A stretch of 64,000 nt of DNA from Sclerotiophoma versabilis (Eukaryota > Ascomycota > Dothideomycetes > Pleosporales > Didymellaceae), in NCBI GenBank assembly GCA_012274445.1, contig JAAROD010000015.1:1798001-1862000 (forward strand). Reading direction: 5' to 3'. Position numbers and translations under genes: made by a program. The notes below the pieces were generated by a model. It worked only from the letters and a program-made list of their open reading frames with translations. It did not search any database and was not told the DNA's origin. Shown piece after piece: positions 1-11,183 of this stretch. Position 1 is the first letter of the stretch, and each line of letters opens with the position of its first letter.

Positions 1-2803
1 GGGATCCAAATCTGGGATCAGATCGAAAGATGTTGGCTTGGGAGGTTCTGGCACTTCCTTCGACCTCTCTTCTTCGAGCTGTTTTCGAAGGTCATCAAGT
101 TGTTTTCGAAGACCTACAATCGTCGAATCGCACTCTTTAATCGTGTCCTCTTTCCCTTCTACGTCTTCTTTAATCCTCTCGATTGTCAGGTCATTCTCCT
201 TTTTTAGAGCATCCGCATCCATCTTTGCTTGTTCCGCAGCAGCTTTCATGACTTCGACCTGCTGGATCAGCTGTACACGCTGCTTTTCTGCCAGCGCTCT
301 GGCTGCCTCTTCGTCGGCCTTCAAGCGCTCAATCTCAGTCAAGAATTCGGCCTTTCCAGCCTCAATTTCAGCCTGTACCCTTTGCATTTCGTCTCTGGAC
401 TCTCTGCGGAGACGCCATAGTTCCTCATCTTTTGCTTGCAGCTTGGCTGGGAGATCACCGTCGTCTTTGGAGCCCAAAGGGTGCGAAAAGTCCTTATCTT
501 TTGGCGATAGACCCCATGTCGAGCCGACATCCGAAAAGAATCGCGTTGCGCCAGGTCTTTTCTGCTGTGTTGCTTCTACAGGGTACGCCAGCGCGCCGGA
601 TGCAGGTATCTGGATATGATGAGCTGCTTGTACAGGGGCTGGGAACTGTACACCCTGCGGTTCATGAGAGACCACGCCAGAACCCCCGAGCTGGGTTCGT
701 TGCGATGCATTACCTATCTGTTTCGGTGAGTCCGGTCCGTCCCACAGCACCTCACCCATTACAAAACCATGATGCGCATCTTGAGGTGCTTCGTACTTCT
801 GGAGTGGTTTAGGTGAGACTCGTGACGGTGCGACGAGCGCGTCTTTCGCAAATGAACTTTGCTGAGGTGTTCTAGGTGAAGGTGTTCTGTGTATAGGACT
901 GACCGTAGCGGTCGGAGGCGTCGGTTGGTATGTGTCATGCTGATCGCCGCAGCTTGAAGAAGTAGGTGGGTTAGCTGGGCTAGGCCAGCCCTGTGTAGAT
1001 GGAGGCGAGGGCTGATGTGCAGGCAGCTCAACGCTATCCAACTGTACAGGCTTAGGCTTCTTCGCGAACAGAGCCTCATCATCAATCTCATCACCCGCGC
1101 CAAATGTCTCCCAATCTGATGGGCCACCAGTGCCTAAAGCGCTGAATCTTGATGCGTCATCTCGAGGCGGGGCCGGTGTAGGATCCGTGAAAGAAGGTGG
1201 CTTGGGTGAAGCTATCCGTGTCGCTGTACGCTGCGAATGTAAATTGGCCAGCGCGATTGAGCTCACTGAATCCGTACGTGCAGATGTTGAGTTTTGTGGC
1301 GTAAAGCCAGAAGCGTGTTGACTAACGACAGGAGAAACAAAATGACTTTGCGGACTCGACTGGCTTACAAAATTTGGTGGTGTAGTGTCTGTACGGTCAA
1401 GAGGTTTTGGTGCTTGTAAGGTCTGATCTGGCACCGGGTGGCATGGCTGTCCCACAGCAGGCTGCTGAGGTGGCTGTGAGGAATGCCATTGCTGCTGTTG
1501 ATACCCAAACGCAGGCTGATTGTTCTCTTGATATTGCTGCGCATAGTTGTTCTGCACCGGCGCTGGCGTCTGCCACTGAGGCTGCGACTGTGCGGGACTC
1601 TGCATCTGCTGCTGTGTTTGCTGTTGTTGGTGAGTTTGAGCATACTGCTCCAATTGCGCAGCTTGTTGCTGGATGTACGTCTGCGGCACCGGAGGCTGAG
1701 TATATTGTTGCTGAACAGGCTGGACGGGTTGTCCAAGCTGACCAAAATGCACCGGAGGTTGTGGAGGTTGCTGTTGCTGTTGTGTCAGCTGGCCATGGAT
1801 TGGTGGAAGCTGCTGATGTTGTTGCTGTTGCGGTGTATGGCTCTGAGGTGGATATTGCGGTGGCTGCTGTCCGTAATGTTGGTGTGTCTGCTGCCCCGAC
1901 TGCTCAAATCGCGGCGGCAGAGGCGGCGGTTGTTGCTGTGTCGACTGCAGGCCCTGATATCCCTGCGCATAGAAACTGGGGTCCACAGTTGGTTTGGTGT
2001 ACGTGAACCTCTTATCCCCACCTTGCAAAGATGCATGCTGAGCTTGCTGCCATGCCGGGATATCTGGTGGGGGAGGCACGTATACGCCAGGCATTGGGTT
2101 CGTATTCGACGGCATGTACGCTTGCACGCCCTGCCCCGACAGCGATGGCGGTATGTATGCTGGAGCCTGCTCATTCGGGCTCATAACCGTGCTGGCAGGC
2201 TGCTGGTTTACTGGGGACGATGTGGTTCCAACCTGGTCCATACCGTATACCGAACCAGGTCGCCCTGCTTGCGGAGAGGGAAAGTACGAGCCAGCAGAGG
2301 TGGAAGAAGGCGGTGGAAGTGCAACATTATTGTATACGGGGTAGCCTCCCTGCTGTGCCTGGGGCATGAAGCCTGGGCTCGACTGTTGCGGTTGTTGCCA
2401 GCTCTGTACATTCTGAGCATACTGAGGATTCTGCTCATTCTGTTTCTGGACGGCAGCTGCGAAGCCATAGGGCTTGGGTGGAGGAGGAGGAGGGACGTCG
2501 CTGTGCGGCTGAGGGACGTATGGGTCTGATGGTTGCGTTGTAAGAGGGTACTATCACAACACTGTCAGCGTAATGTTGAGATGTGCCACGGTTGCCTGCG
2601 TGCCATACCTGCGAGCCCTGGACATAGCTGGGCATAGCGCCGTATGTCCCGGGGTCGTACCTTGAACCTGCCGGTTGCTGCTGTTGCTGCTGCTGGCCCC
2701 ATTGTTGTTGATGTGTAGGCGGCACTGGGGGCGGCGGCGGCGGCCCTGCGAAGTTTGTTGTGCTGCCAGGCCTGTCGTACACAGGCTGGCCGTAGTTCTG
2801 CAT
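1..2803 (-). CDS. Gln/Pro-rich protein with C-terminal coiled coil, partial (runs off left edge)
   Basis: Function not recognised. The ATG is at 2803; exon 1 is 2803-2609 and exon 2 runs from 2550 through position 1 without a stop, giving about 915 visible residues with the C-terminus missing. The intron at 2608-2551 starts GTATGG, has a CTGAC branch site and ends TAG. The first ~450 residues are low-complexity and rich in Gln, Pro and Tyr, with poly-Pro and poly-Gln runs. A middle part holds an acidic, Trp-containing patch (SDWETFGAGDEID). From about residue 755 to the edge the sequence is charged and heptad-like (KQLDDLRKQLEEERSK), a likely coiled coil. The frame stays open across the whole Gln-rich part, and the shadow reading frames on the plus strand there come from the repeats. 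A scaffold or an endocytic or RNA-granule protein is possible, but this is a guess from composition only. Confidence 0.8.
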
Positions 2804-3096
2804 GCTGTTTATGTGGATGTGGAATTAGAGAGTCGCAGCTGCCGGGCAAAAGCGCAGAGAACACAGCAAGGGACCAAGTTCAGACCAGAGCACAGCGAAA
2901 AGTGTGGAGTAACAGACATATGCTATATTTGGAGTGTAGATACAGGAAGAGCGGCAGATCCACGCGCGCGATGAGGCTGAGGGCTGAAGCTTGACGGTTC
3001 ACGCCCTGATGTGGTTTGGTTGGAGCCACATGCTGCGTCCGCGGCATGTGTTCCGTTTGACTAGCCCTCCCGCACGCTAGGGGCTCCGCTATGCTG

Positions 3097-4159
3097 TCAC
3101 TCCCCCCCTTCTCTTTGCTTGCCGACCTTCTGGAGTACGAACTGTACGTCCTTGCTCACAGCCTCCAGTACCTGGCCCTTCTGCAATGACACTGGAACTG
3201 AGCTCACAATTCCTCCGGCGTTGCTTAGCGTCATCATGTCCCACTGTGTATACTGCGGTTCGGTGCCTGTAATGATGCGGATGCGCTCTAGAGATGCATA
3301 TCTTCCTTCAGTAACCTTTTTTCCGCTCCTCTGTCTCTGTATTTTGGTAGGCCTAGGCTCTCTATTCTCGTGGCGATTGGCTTCGGTGTTGTAGCGGAAG
3401 GCGTTTCCCTGTGGTTCCAGACGGCTCCTTGCACGTATCGTCTCCACGGTAACAAACGAGGCGTAATCAATAGGAATTTGCATGTTAATGGATTGTCCTT
3501 CTTGCTTGCCAGATATTGCTAGAGTATGGAACACTCGGTCTTGCAGCGGTCCGGGCAATACGTGGAACATCTGGACGACTACGCATAGTTAGATGCAAAT
3601 CGTGCTCGTAGTCTGGCTCCGCACAACTGCACGGCGCACTCGCAGAGGGTTGACGATGGAATGACTCACTGCGCATTTCTATCTCCCCAATGTCCAATTC
3701 TTGCTTAATGCTGGCTGCAGCATCCTCCAAGGTCTTGGCATCCCACTCTAGGAGCAAGTTGCCGTCATACAAGTCTGGCGTATACTGGTACTCCCACCAG
3801 CTGTGGTCGTTCATCAACAAGCTATTAAGCTCGCTGTGCCGTACATCGGTCTCTAAGTGCTTTGATCTTCTAGCAAACCATGTATGCTCGCCTTTGCCCT
3901 TCTTGCGCTGCTCAACCGAGACAGGCACGGTAGAAGTGCCCCCATCGATCCCTGTAATCTTGATATTTCTGCCTTTTGGTGCCCAATTGCCTTCAACAGT
4001 GAAACCAGTCTCAAAGTCCTCCTTGAGTGCTTCTTTGAAAACAGCGGTAAGGAATGTTGTCAGCGCTGGTGCGCTAGTGGCAGGCGTAGTGAATTCGGGG
4101 TGCTGTGGAACGTCCTCCACGCGCAATTGTTGCAGGCTGAGGTAAGATTGTCCCGCCAT
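3097..4159 (-). CDS. DUF3074 / START-like domain protein
   Basis: Two exons: 4159-3670 and 3578-3097 (323 aa). The intron at 3669-3579 has donor GTGAGT and acceptor CGTAG, and joins GAAATGCGCA to TCGTCCAG in frame. The middle reads WFARRSKHLETD, then HSELNSLL, then EYTPDLYDG-like residues with a nearby LLLEWD. I recognise this pattern from the fungal DUF3074 family, which belongs to the START-like lipid-binding fold. No ligand or pathway is known to me. No signal peptide or membrane span is visible, so it is probably cytosolic. An in-frame ATG at 4279 would add 40 residues; I chose 4159 (MAGQSYLS) because the extension looks non-conserved. The C-terminal half is basic (KKVTEGRYASLERIRIITG). 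The family call rests on motif memory. Confidence 0.75.
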
Positions 4160-5966
4160 TGCAGTAATAGCGGAGCGGAAGTCTTGGGATTGCTGAAGTG
4201 GGGAGGTGGTGTTACAGCAGGCATCGGTGAGATTGGACAACCGTAAGGGTTCTAGACTACGCCCTCGCTGCGCCAGCATGCGCCAGCGTATTCAAGCTAG
4301 TGTGTGTGCCTCAGGCAGAACCCTTAGCATTGCGGATAACGTTGTGACTGCACGGCTAAGGTTATTGTCAGACCGCGAGGTATGCGACACGACATTTCAT
4401 ACGAGCCGCGCGTTGTCAAAGCCATCAAGTACAGATGCTCGAAAAAGGCTTGCTACAGAAGATGAAATGCCCACGAGATTCACGACCAGAAAACTCCGGT
4501 ATTGAAGCGGCAAACGAACATGATGCATGTACTCAAGCGCGCAATTGCAAGCATGTCGCCGAAGATGGTGGCGTGCGCAATAGAGGGGTCTACCACGACA
4601 TCGTCGATGCACAGAGCTGGCGATGGGTCGCACGTACGGAGTATCGAACAATGCAATCAAACAAAATTTGCGCACCGTGCACATCGCAAAGTTGTGCAAT
4701 CGCATGTTTTCAGAGATAGGGAGAAGCTCCGGCACCGTGCCGCTTTTCGGCAACTTTAAGCTTCCCCTCCAAAATTTGCCGCATCGACATTCTCAAATTG
4801 CCCTTTCCAGCAGACGGCGAAGAACATCCGGTCACGGCCCAGCAGTCCGCGGGCATGCAGCACTTCAATTCCGCATGTCGACCGCTATGCAGAAATCACT
4901 CACCACTGCCGTGACCCGCGCCGCAGAGGCCAGGGTCCAGCTCCTTTGCAGGAATGGATCAACAGGGCCACACTGGCTGCTTCCCCACCTGCTACGGCCC
5001 ATGCAGGGAAGCTTGTGTGCACCTCGCATCCTTTTGCTGCAAAACCATTCTCGATTCGAGCTACCTAATGGAGATAGAGCCTACCCACCACGCTTGTGGC
5101 TGAGGATGTCCTTACGATGTGGAACGACAGTTGCAGTTGTGCCTTGGGTATTGCTGCCGAGGGGACTCAAAATGCAACAATGCAGCTTATCTCGTCATCC
5201 GAGTTCGAATGGATACCGTGCACATTAATTCGCCGTGGTTGCAGTCTTGCAACCGCCGTCCACTCAATGGCTCGGTGTAAAAGACCGATCATTTGACATG
5301 TGCGATTGGCTAATAGCTAAGGCGCGCAAGCAATAGCTCTTTGGTTGTGATTGGCGGACACTAGAGAACATATGCATAAACACCAACACAGCATGGCGAA
5401 TTTGACATTAGGAGCAGAAGATCTAGATCCTAAACGAGGAGAACCAGGACTACCCAGCGTCGCCGCTGATGCAGGGTCCTGTGAAAATCTAGTTGTAATG
5501 CGGTATCATTCCAATGTCGCTATGGTCCCTATGGTCTGAGACAAACAAGACATGCTCCAATGAGCCAGAGACATCGCTGATCCCTCATTACGCATTCAAT
5601 TGCGCAGTTCGTATGTCCTAATGGCCCAGAACGCCGGCTAATGTTCGAAAAGGGCTTCTATCAATTGGAGCCGTCCTGCCCGAAATAATAGATGTGCATA
5701 GGGGTACCGACTTGTGCGCTTGTAGCACAGGTATAAATAGTATTTCGCAGGGAATTTTGTGTAGGCCACTTGCTGCGGGGTATCATTGGAGACTTCGTGG
5801 AGCTATATCCAGTCTGGACTCCTTGGGGTTAACTCTCGGTTGCATGGAATCGGTTTAAGTGCAAGTGTTGCGAACGTGTGTAGGCCATGTGTATAGCCTT
5901 CATGGTCGCGCTCGTCAGCAATCATTGATTGCGTTGTATTTACTTTGGCGAAGGTGAATCGGATGT
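4160..5966. other. Gene-poor interval, 1.8 kb
   Basis: No confident gene. Short overlapping open frames on both strands show no recognisable domain. A cysteine-dense frame near 4956-5280 on the plus strand is interrupted by a stop and is treated as a finding only. Two inverted CCAAT boxes (ATTGG) lie near 5304 and 5351, but no gene sits at a useful distance from them. Confidence 0.5.
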
Positions 5967-7682
5967 TCAAGGAGATTCGTCTCTATCCATTGATTCATCA
6001 TCTGCCACCCGTGCTGCTAATTCTCCAGCTCTCACAAGAGCAGCGAGCGATCCCTGAGTTCGATAGTCGGGTGGCGGCAACTGCATATGCGCAGGTCCGG
6101 AAGGCGGATGTGGCAATGTTCGATCTAACAGTGATTGTGCCGGTCCAATATTGGGCACAGGTTGCGGAAGCGTTCTCATTGATTTCGCTGGATCAATCAG
6201 TGCGGGCTGCGTAGCCTGTGAAAGGCTATAATTGCTATGACCACTCTCGGAAGACAACGTAGTGTCTTCGTGTGAAAGTCCCGGAAGATGTGATGCGGGG
6301 TCTCGGTTTGATCGTCGTGATGGTAGTTCGATAGGGTTTTGATAGTGCGAGACGTAACGGTTTACCGGCGTTGGCATAGTCGAAGGTGGCTGATGCGACT
6401 GCATATATACGGATGAATGATATGGAGTTGCGGATTCTGAGTTTCCTCTCGGGTCTCTTGGTAGATGATGGCCGAGAGTTTCGAATGATGCACTTCTGGG
6501 CACAGCGCTAGAATGTGGGGATGCAGAGACTGGCGAATAAAGCTCCACACTGCGCGGTGAGTTGAAGCTAGACAGAGGATGCGAAGCTGGCGATGTTGGT
6601 TTCGATAGGTACAACGGTCCAGCTGGAAGACGTGCAGGTCCAGTGGGAGGAGTGGATCCTCGTACATGCTGTCCACCAAGAGGATCGGCTACTGCTGCGC
6701 TGAGACGCCTATTCACTGCTCGTTCGGTTTGGTCATGGCTGCTGGCTCGGGTAGACGTACTCGTCTCTGTCTCCAATTTTGATCGTTTGCCTTCTGAAAA
6801 GGTCACTAATTTGTCACTGAAAGTTTGTAATTCAGAAAAGAACGAACCTTTTGTGGGCGCATTGTGCTTGGCTCTAAATTCTTCCAGATACTTCTGATAG
6901 GCCTCGTATTGCGGTGTCTTCTTGTATTCGGCAAGTCCCGCGTAATACTTCTCTTTGGCACTATTGGCCTGACGCTCACAGGCCTCGCGTTCTTCCGCAG
7001 GTAGAACTTGCCATCGCTCACCGACGATCTTAGCGATTTCGGTAAAGGATAGGTCTTGCCCTTTCAGGAGCTCTCTGACTTCTGCGGATCTTTAGTTGTG
7101 GACCACAACAAAGATTCGTGAAGCACTTACGGTTGGAAAAGATGACATAAGCCGAAGGGGGACGCTCAGGAGCATTTTCGTCCGGCTGATTGAATTAGCA
7201 ACGAGGACAAGGTTCAAGTCGTGGTGAAACGCCGATCTGCGCGAAGAAGGGACTGACCTTTGGATGCCGTCGGTATTTCCGTTTTGTACTTGTGCCAGTG
7301 TTTCCGTCACCTGTAGCTGAAGTCTGCTTGTTCTTGCTCTCAGTTGCCGATTCGTCACTACGGTAAGAGGCCTCCGCGCTTGCGCCTCTTGCAGCTGCAA
7401 TTGTCAACGGACGATCCGAGGACTGCCCTCTCGATTCGGCGATGGCTCGTTGGAGTTTCTAAGACAGACATTAGTTGCTGCATGCTTAGTGTGAACGTGC
7501 AGGACTCTCGAAAAGAGGACATAACATACTCTTCGGTGCCCAAGCTTGACGCTAAGGTGGCTCAGATCAGACTCCGTGATGTCGAGAACAGTTTCCCAGG
7601 TGTCGAAGCCTTCAGTCACGAACACCTCAGAGTACTGGGCAAGACCCAATCGCGCCAGGCGTTCTTTCAAGTCGCTGCTCAT
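5967..7682 (-). CDS. SAM domain + HMG-box DNA-binding protein
   Basis: Putative nuclear regulator. Exons are 7682-7530, 7458-7258, 7185-7131 and 7081-5967, giving 507 aa with all phases consistent. Residues 1-75 form a SAM-like domain (LKERLARLGLAQYSEVF, then DTWETVLDITESDL, LGHRRKLQRAI). Residues ~123-208 form an HMG box (RPPSAYVIFSN, VRELLKGQDLSFTEIAK, GERWQVLPAEER, YYAGLAEYKKTPQYEAYQKY), preceded by a basic stretch KRKYRRHPK. The remaining ~300 residues are Ser/Pro-rich and probably disordered, ending in an acidic tail. HMG boxes bend DNA and SAM domains mediate self-association, so a transcription or chromatin role is likely; the target is unknown. Introns 3 and 4 interrupt the start of the HMG box, and intron 2 has the weaker donor GTCAGT. 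The start is the ATG that begins the SAM domain. Confidence 0.85.
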
Positions 7683-10413
7683 GTAGAAGGACACAAGATG
7701 GGTAGTGTTTGAATGGTGTCGATGTAACGGTAGTGAAGCTGGCGTTATGGTAACGGTGGTATCGATAAGGCGGCTGGGCCTCGAGCGTTGCTTGGAGCCG
7801 ATCCTGCCCACCCGAGATGGTGGATGGGGCGGGAATATGCCTTAAGATATTAGGCCCAGTGGCCAGAGGCGGCAGGGTGTGTAAAACGAAGAGAGCAGAG
7901 GTACGGCGGAAATAGTTTACAGGCAAAGACTCAGAATAGGAAACGGTGAATTTCTGTTCGGGGCTGGTGATTGGCGCGGTAAGAGGCAGTGGCGGTGCTA
8001 CTGACGTTTCGTAACGAAAAACTGGGTAGGGGTAAGTGTTGCAAGGCGCGAAGGCGCAAGAAGAGTAAGTGCTGAACGGCGACTAGTGCGCGTTCATGAA
8101 TGGGTGGCCACAGTAGATTCGGGGAAGGTGGACCGCCAAGAGCCAGAAATCTGGAATTATACTGTGTTATTGACGAGAGGTGGTACTACGACAGCTGTCA
8201 TGTAATAATGCCGGCTCCAGGACTGGCGCGACCAGGACAGTAGCGGCCGACGAGAGTCAGGTAATGGCCGGCAAGCATCTGGCGCGCCTCGAGCAGAAGG
8301 GGTGTGCGGGCAATTATGGACCAGTCGTCCACAGCATGCGAATAGGCCGCCGCAGGACGCAGGAGGGAGCAGACGGGATCCAGAAGGGCAGGCAATGGCT
8401 AGGTTGTAGGGCTGGGCGCGCGCATGGCGGAACTGCGGCAGCAGAAAGCAAAATCAGATGTTGTGTCAGGATTGCACAATGGTGATGACGGTCATGTTGG
8501 GAACAGGAGAGCAGAGTTTTGGGCCACCACACTGTGAGGTCAGAGGTGCAAGCGTGGATCGTCGGCGTTTTTCTGGCCAAGGCCAACCGAAAACGCGCAA
8601 GGTGCGGGAGGAGACCTACTGTGAGTGGCTCGACGGCCGCAGGCAGGCTGGGAGGACGTGAGCAAATGCTGGCTTCATCGTGAAAGTCGATGCGATCGGC
8701 CGTTGGCCGGCAATGCAGGGCTGCCAGGAGCGGCCACCGCCGCCGCAACGAGCCTACTGCTGCGACAGCCCCCGCGTGCATGGCAGCGCAGGCGCTGCTG
8801 CGTAATCCCTAGCGAGCTAACGAGGCACATTTGCCTACTGGTTTGTGGCTGGCGCCTGCAGTGACGTTCGCATGGTCCTAAACTCATCGCACCTCAATTG
8901 CAAAATAACATCAACACTGTTCGCAGCGCCTGTGCAATGTAATCTCTTCCGGACCACCAGGGCCCGTCTTGATTGGCGGGTGTGACACCCAGACATTGTT
9001 GACATCGTTGTGGACATGCCCGTGTGGGCCAGACCCTAGTTCGACCGGATCTTCGATCATGATTCACGCTGCGGCGGGCCCGGACAATCACCACTGTTGC
9101 AGCTGCTGGCATAAATACACCTATGACCAGTTACTGATTAGAGTTCTCTCGCCAATACTATGCCGTCTACTGCTATGTCTGGAAATCGAGAACGTGCACC
9201 GTGCGCTGACATCGATCTAACGGTGCACGACCAAAGTCCTGGAGGCCGTTTCTGCTCTGCTGTCTAAACGATCCAATTACACGGGTGCGAGGTTGAGGCC
9301 GGCTTTGGATGCAAGGCACCAAGACAAGCGAGATCGAGCATCGAGAACGAAGACGGAGCATCGAGATTGACAACACGAGTCGTTTCAGGCTCTAAGCCGG
9401 CAACTGCAGCGAGACGTAGCTGTGTGCATAGCAAGTGGTCATGAGTAGGCTGTATCAGACTAGGATGCAAGCTACCTCTTCAACGGATGCACTCGAGAGC
9501 CTAGGTTAGCATGGAATTTCGCGATCTTCGATGTGGGCAGGCACCTCAGGTGACAGAATCGGCCTCACGAACAGCCGAAATTGCTAGAAGGCTTCTCTTT
9601 TCTACAACACTACTCCACAACAACAACAACAACTACTACTACTACTATTACTACTTGAGAACTCTTGTAAAAAGACGGGCCTTTATCTATACTCCGCTCG
9701 ACAGTTACGCATTCTCAAAATCTTGGCAACTGCCTGACTGTTGTGCAGTGTTGCTTGCAGGAAGGTAACTTTTGGTTGTGCAGGGATTCGGTCACCCAAG
9801 TGGGAGGATGCAGATTTGCCTTTCTGCATAGATCTTAGCTGTCCTCGCCACGTGTTTCACGGGTGTCTTCTCCGTGTGGTTGCCAAATCCAGTTGGAAAC
9901 ATGACAAACTGCGCCAGTGCTAGTATCTAAGGTACAGTCCTCCAAGATCCTTGTTAGCTACCAACAATCAACATTCGTCCTGACGCCTGCATGGTCCGAA
10001 AATTCTCACGACCTGTGACTTCATGAGTTTTCACCCCAATCGCCAATCGGTTGCATCTACCTAAAGTTACCTGCTCTGTGGTATGAAATATTCAGTGAGA
10101 CGGTATTCATTGTCGAGTCACGTGTGTTGCTCTGTCTTTCGTTTCTTGATGTCTGTTGTGACCTTAGGTGCGGAGCAAAGTCTCTAGATCGATGTGTCTA
10201 TGGCCATGCATCCGCCAACATCCTAGCTTATTTGAACCGTTCTCAATAGGACGGCGTGCTCGTCAAACACTCTGTGCTGACCTGTTCCGCTCAGAATACA
10301 TGCAACTTCCAGTGTCGTTACTTTCGAATTAGAGACACCACTTGTGCGGAGCAATATGTGACACTGATACTGAGCTTGAGACGTCTTGTGTCGACAGACT
10401 GTATTTAGAGAGT
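7683..10413. other. Gene-poor interval, 2.7 kb
   Basis: It holds the upstream region of the SAM-HMG gene (7683 to ~8100) and the 3' flank of LSM5. The open frames inside (for example 8314-8781 minus) are GC-driven, show no domain and overlap one another. I see no gene here. A trinucleotide microsatellite lies at 9613-9656. Confidence 0.5.
9613..9656. repeat. Compound trinucleotide microsatellite (CAA)n-(CTA)n
   Basis: Five or six CAA units run directly into CTA units broken by one TTA unit. It lies in non-coding sequence and is a likely polymorphic simple-sequence repeat. Confidence 0.85.
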
Positions 10414-10927
10414 CTAGTCCTCAAGGATCGTCTGACCGTCACCTCCGGGAACCATCTGCAAACGTGTTAGGACAAAACCTGTGGGTGTGTAAAACATTCG
10501 TACCATGCATATGTTGTTTCCATTGAGCAGGATCTTCGGTAATTTGTTGTTGCCCTCGGCGGGATCACTAGTTGTTCGATCAATATCAGGTAATCTTAGG
10601 AGAGATTGCTCGAACTTCATACATCTCAGTGACATCTTCCAGAACCATGTCTGCAGTCTGGTTAGTCATGTCTCTAAATTTGCAGTTACAATTAGTCTAC
10701 TTACTGACGTAGTCGTCAAACCCGACCAGCTTTCCGGTGAACTCTACGTTATCTCAATAATCCATTTAGCTTGGGCAAAGCGCTTTATCTTACCTTTCCC
10801 ACCATTCATGATGACCCATATCTGGGAGCCAACGCACTTGTCGATGAGTTCTGTGAAAGTTTAGTGGGGTCTTTTCACACAGGTCCGGATAGCGAATACC
10901 CAGAGGCAGCAAGTTTTCGAGCGACAT
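10414..10927 (-). CDS. LSM5: U6 snRNA-associated Sm-like protein LSm5
   Basis: Core subunit of the LSm1-7 (cytoplasmic mRNA decay) and LSm2-8 (nuclear U6 snRNP) rings. Six exons in 514 bp: 10927-10900, 10850-10794, 10743-10705, 10650-10623, 10567-10504 and 10455-10414, joined to 85 aa, the usual family length. The Sm1 motif reads IDKCVGSQIWVIMNGGKEF, GFDDYVNMVLEDVTE, and the Sm2 motif reads KILLNGNNICMMVPGG, which fits LSm5 better than other LSm proteins. All five introns are 48-55 nt with good signals, such as GTAAGT donors and a GACTAAC-type branch site in intron 3. Divergent from the exonuclease gene, with 256 bp between the two start codons. Gene finders would easily miss it because no exon exceeds 64 nt. 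Confidence 0.95.
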
Positions 10928-11183
10928 GACGGCGATGGCAGAGCGACTGATGGTTTGCTATGGCGATTTCCGGTCGCCTGCTGGGTGTGACGTTCAAGTA
11001 GAAGTGAAGTTGTCTTTGGGTTCAATTGATGCGTGGCGCTCGGGCCAACAGGGAAGCCGCGCTAGCCAACCTCTCCACTCGTCGTGAGCCTGGAGCCGCC
11101 GGCGTCATAGTGCAAGGCAGACGCTGCATTCTCACTCATAATAGTTACTTTGGTGCCTAGCTGGTGCACTACGATGGAGGGTT
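10928..11183. promoter_or_regulatory. Shared upstream region of LSM5 and the exonuclease gene
   Basis: The 256 bp between two divergent start codons must carry both promoters. No clear TATA box was seen. This is inferred from the arrangement only. Confidence 0.4.

Noticed and set aside
1407..2529. Long plus-strand frames of 199 and 348 codons
   Set aside because: Shadows of the Gln/Pro-rich gene on the minus strand; CAG-type repeats give open Leu-, Ala- or Val-rich frames on the other strand.
4623..5228. 201-codon open frame on the plus strand
   Set aside because: No true ATG at its beginning, no recognisable motif, and competing frames over the same bases.
8314..8781. 155-codon minus-strand frame
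   Set aside because: GC-rich spurious frame with Pro/Leu/Arg composition; no motif and no splice context.
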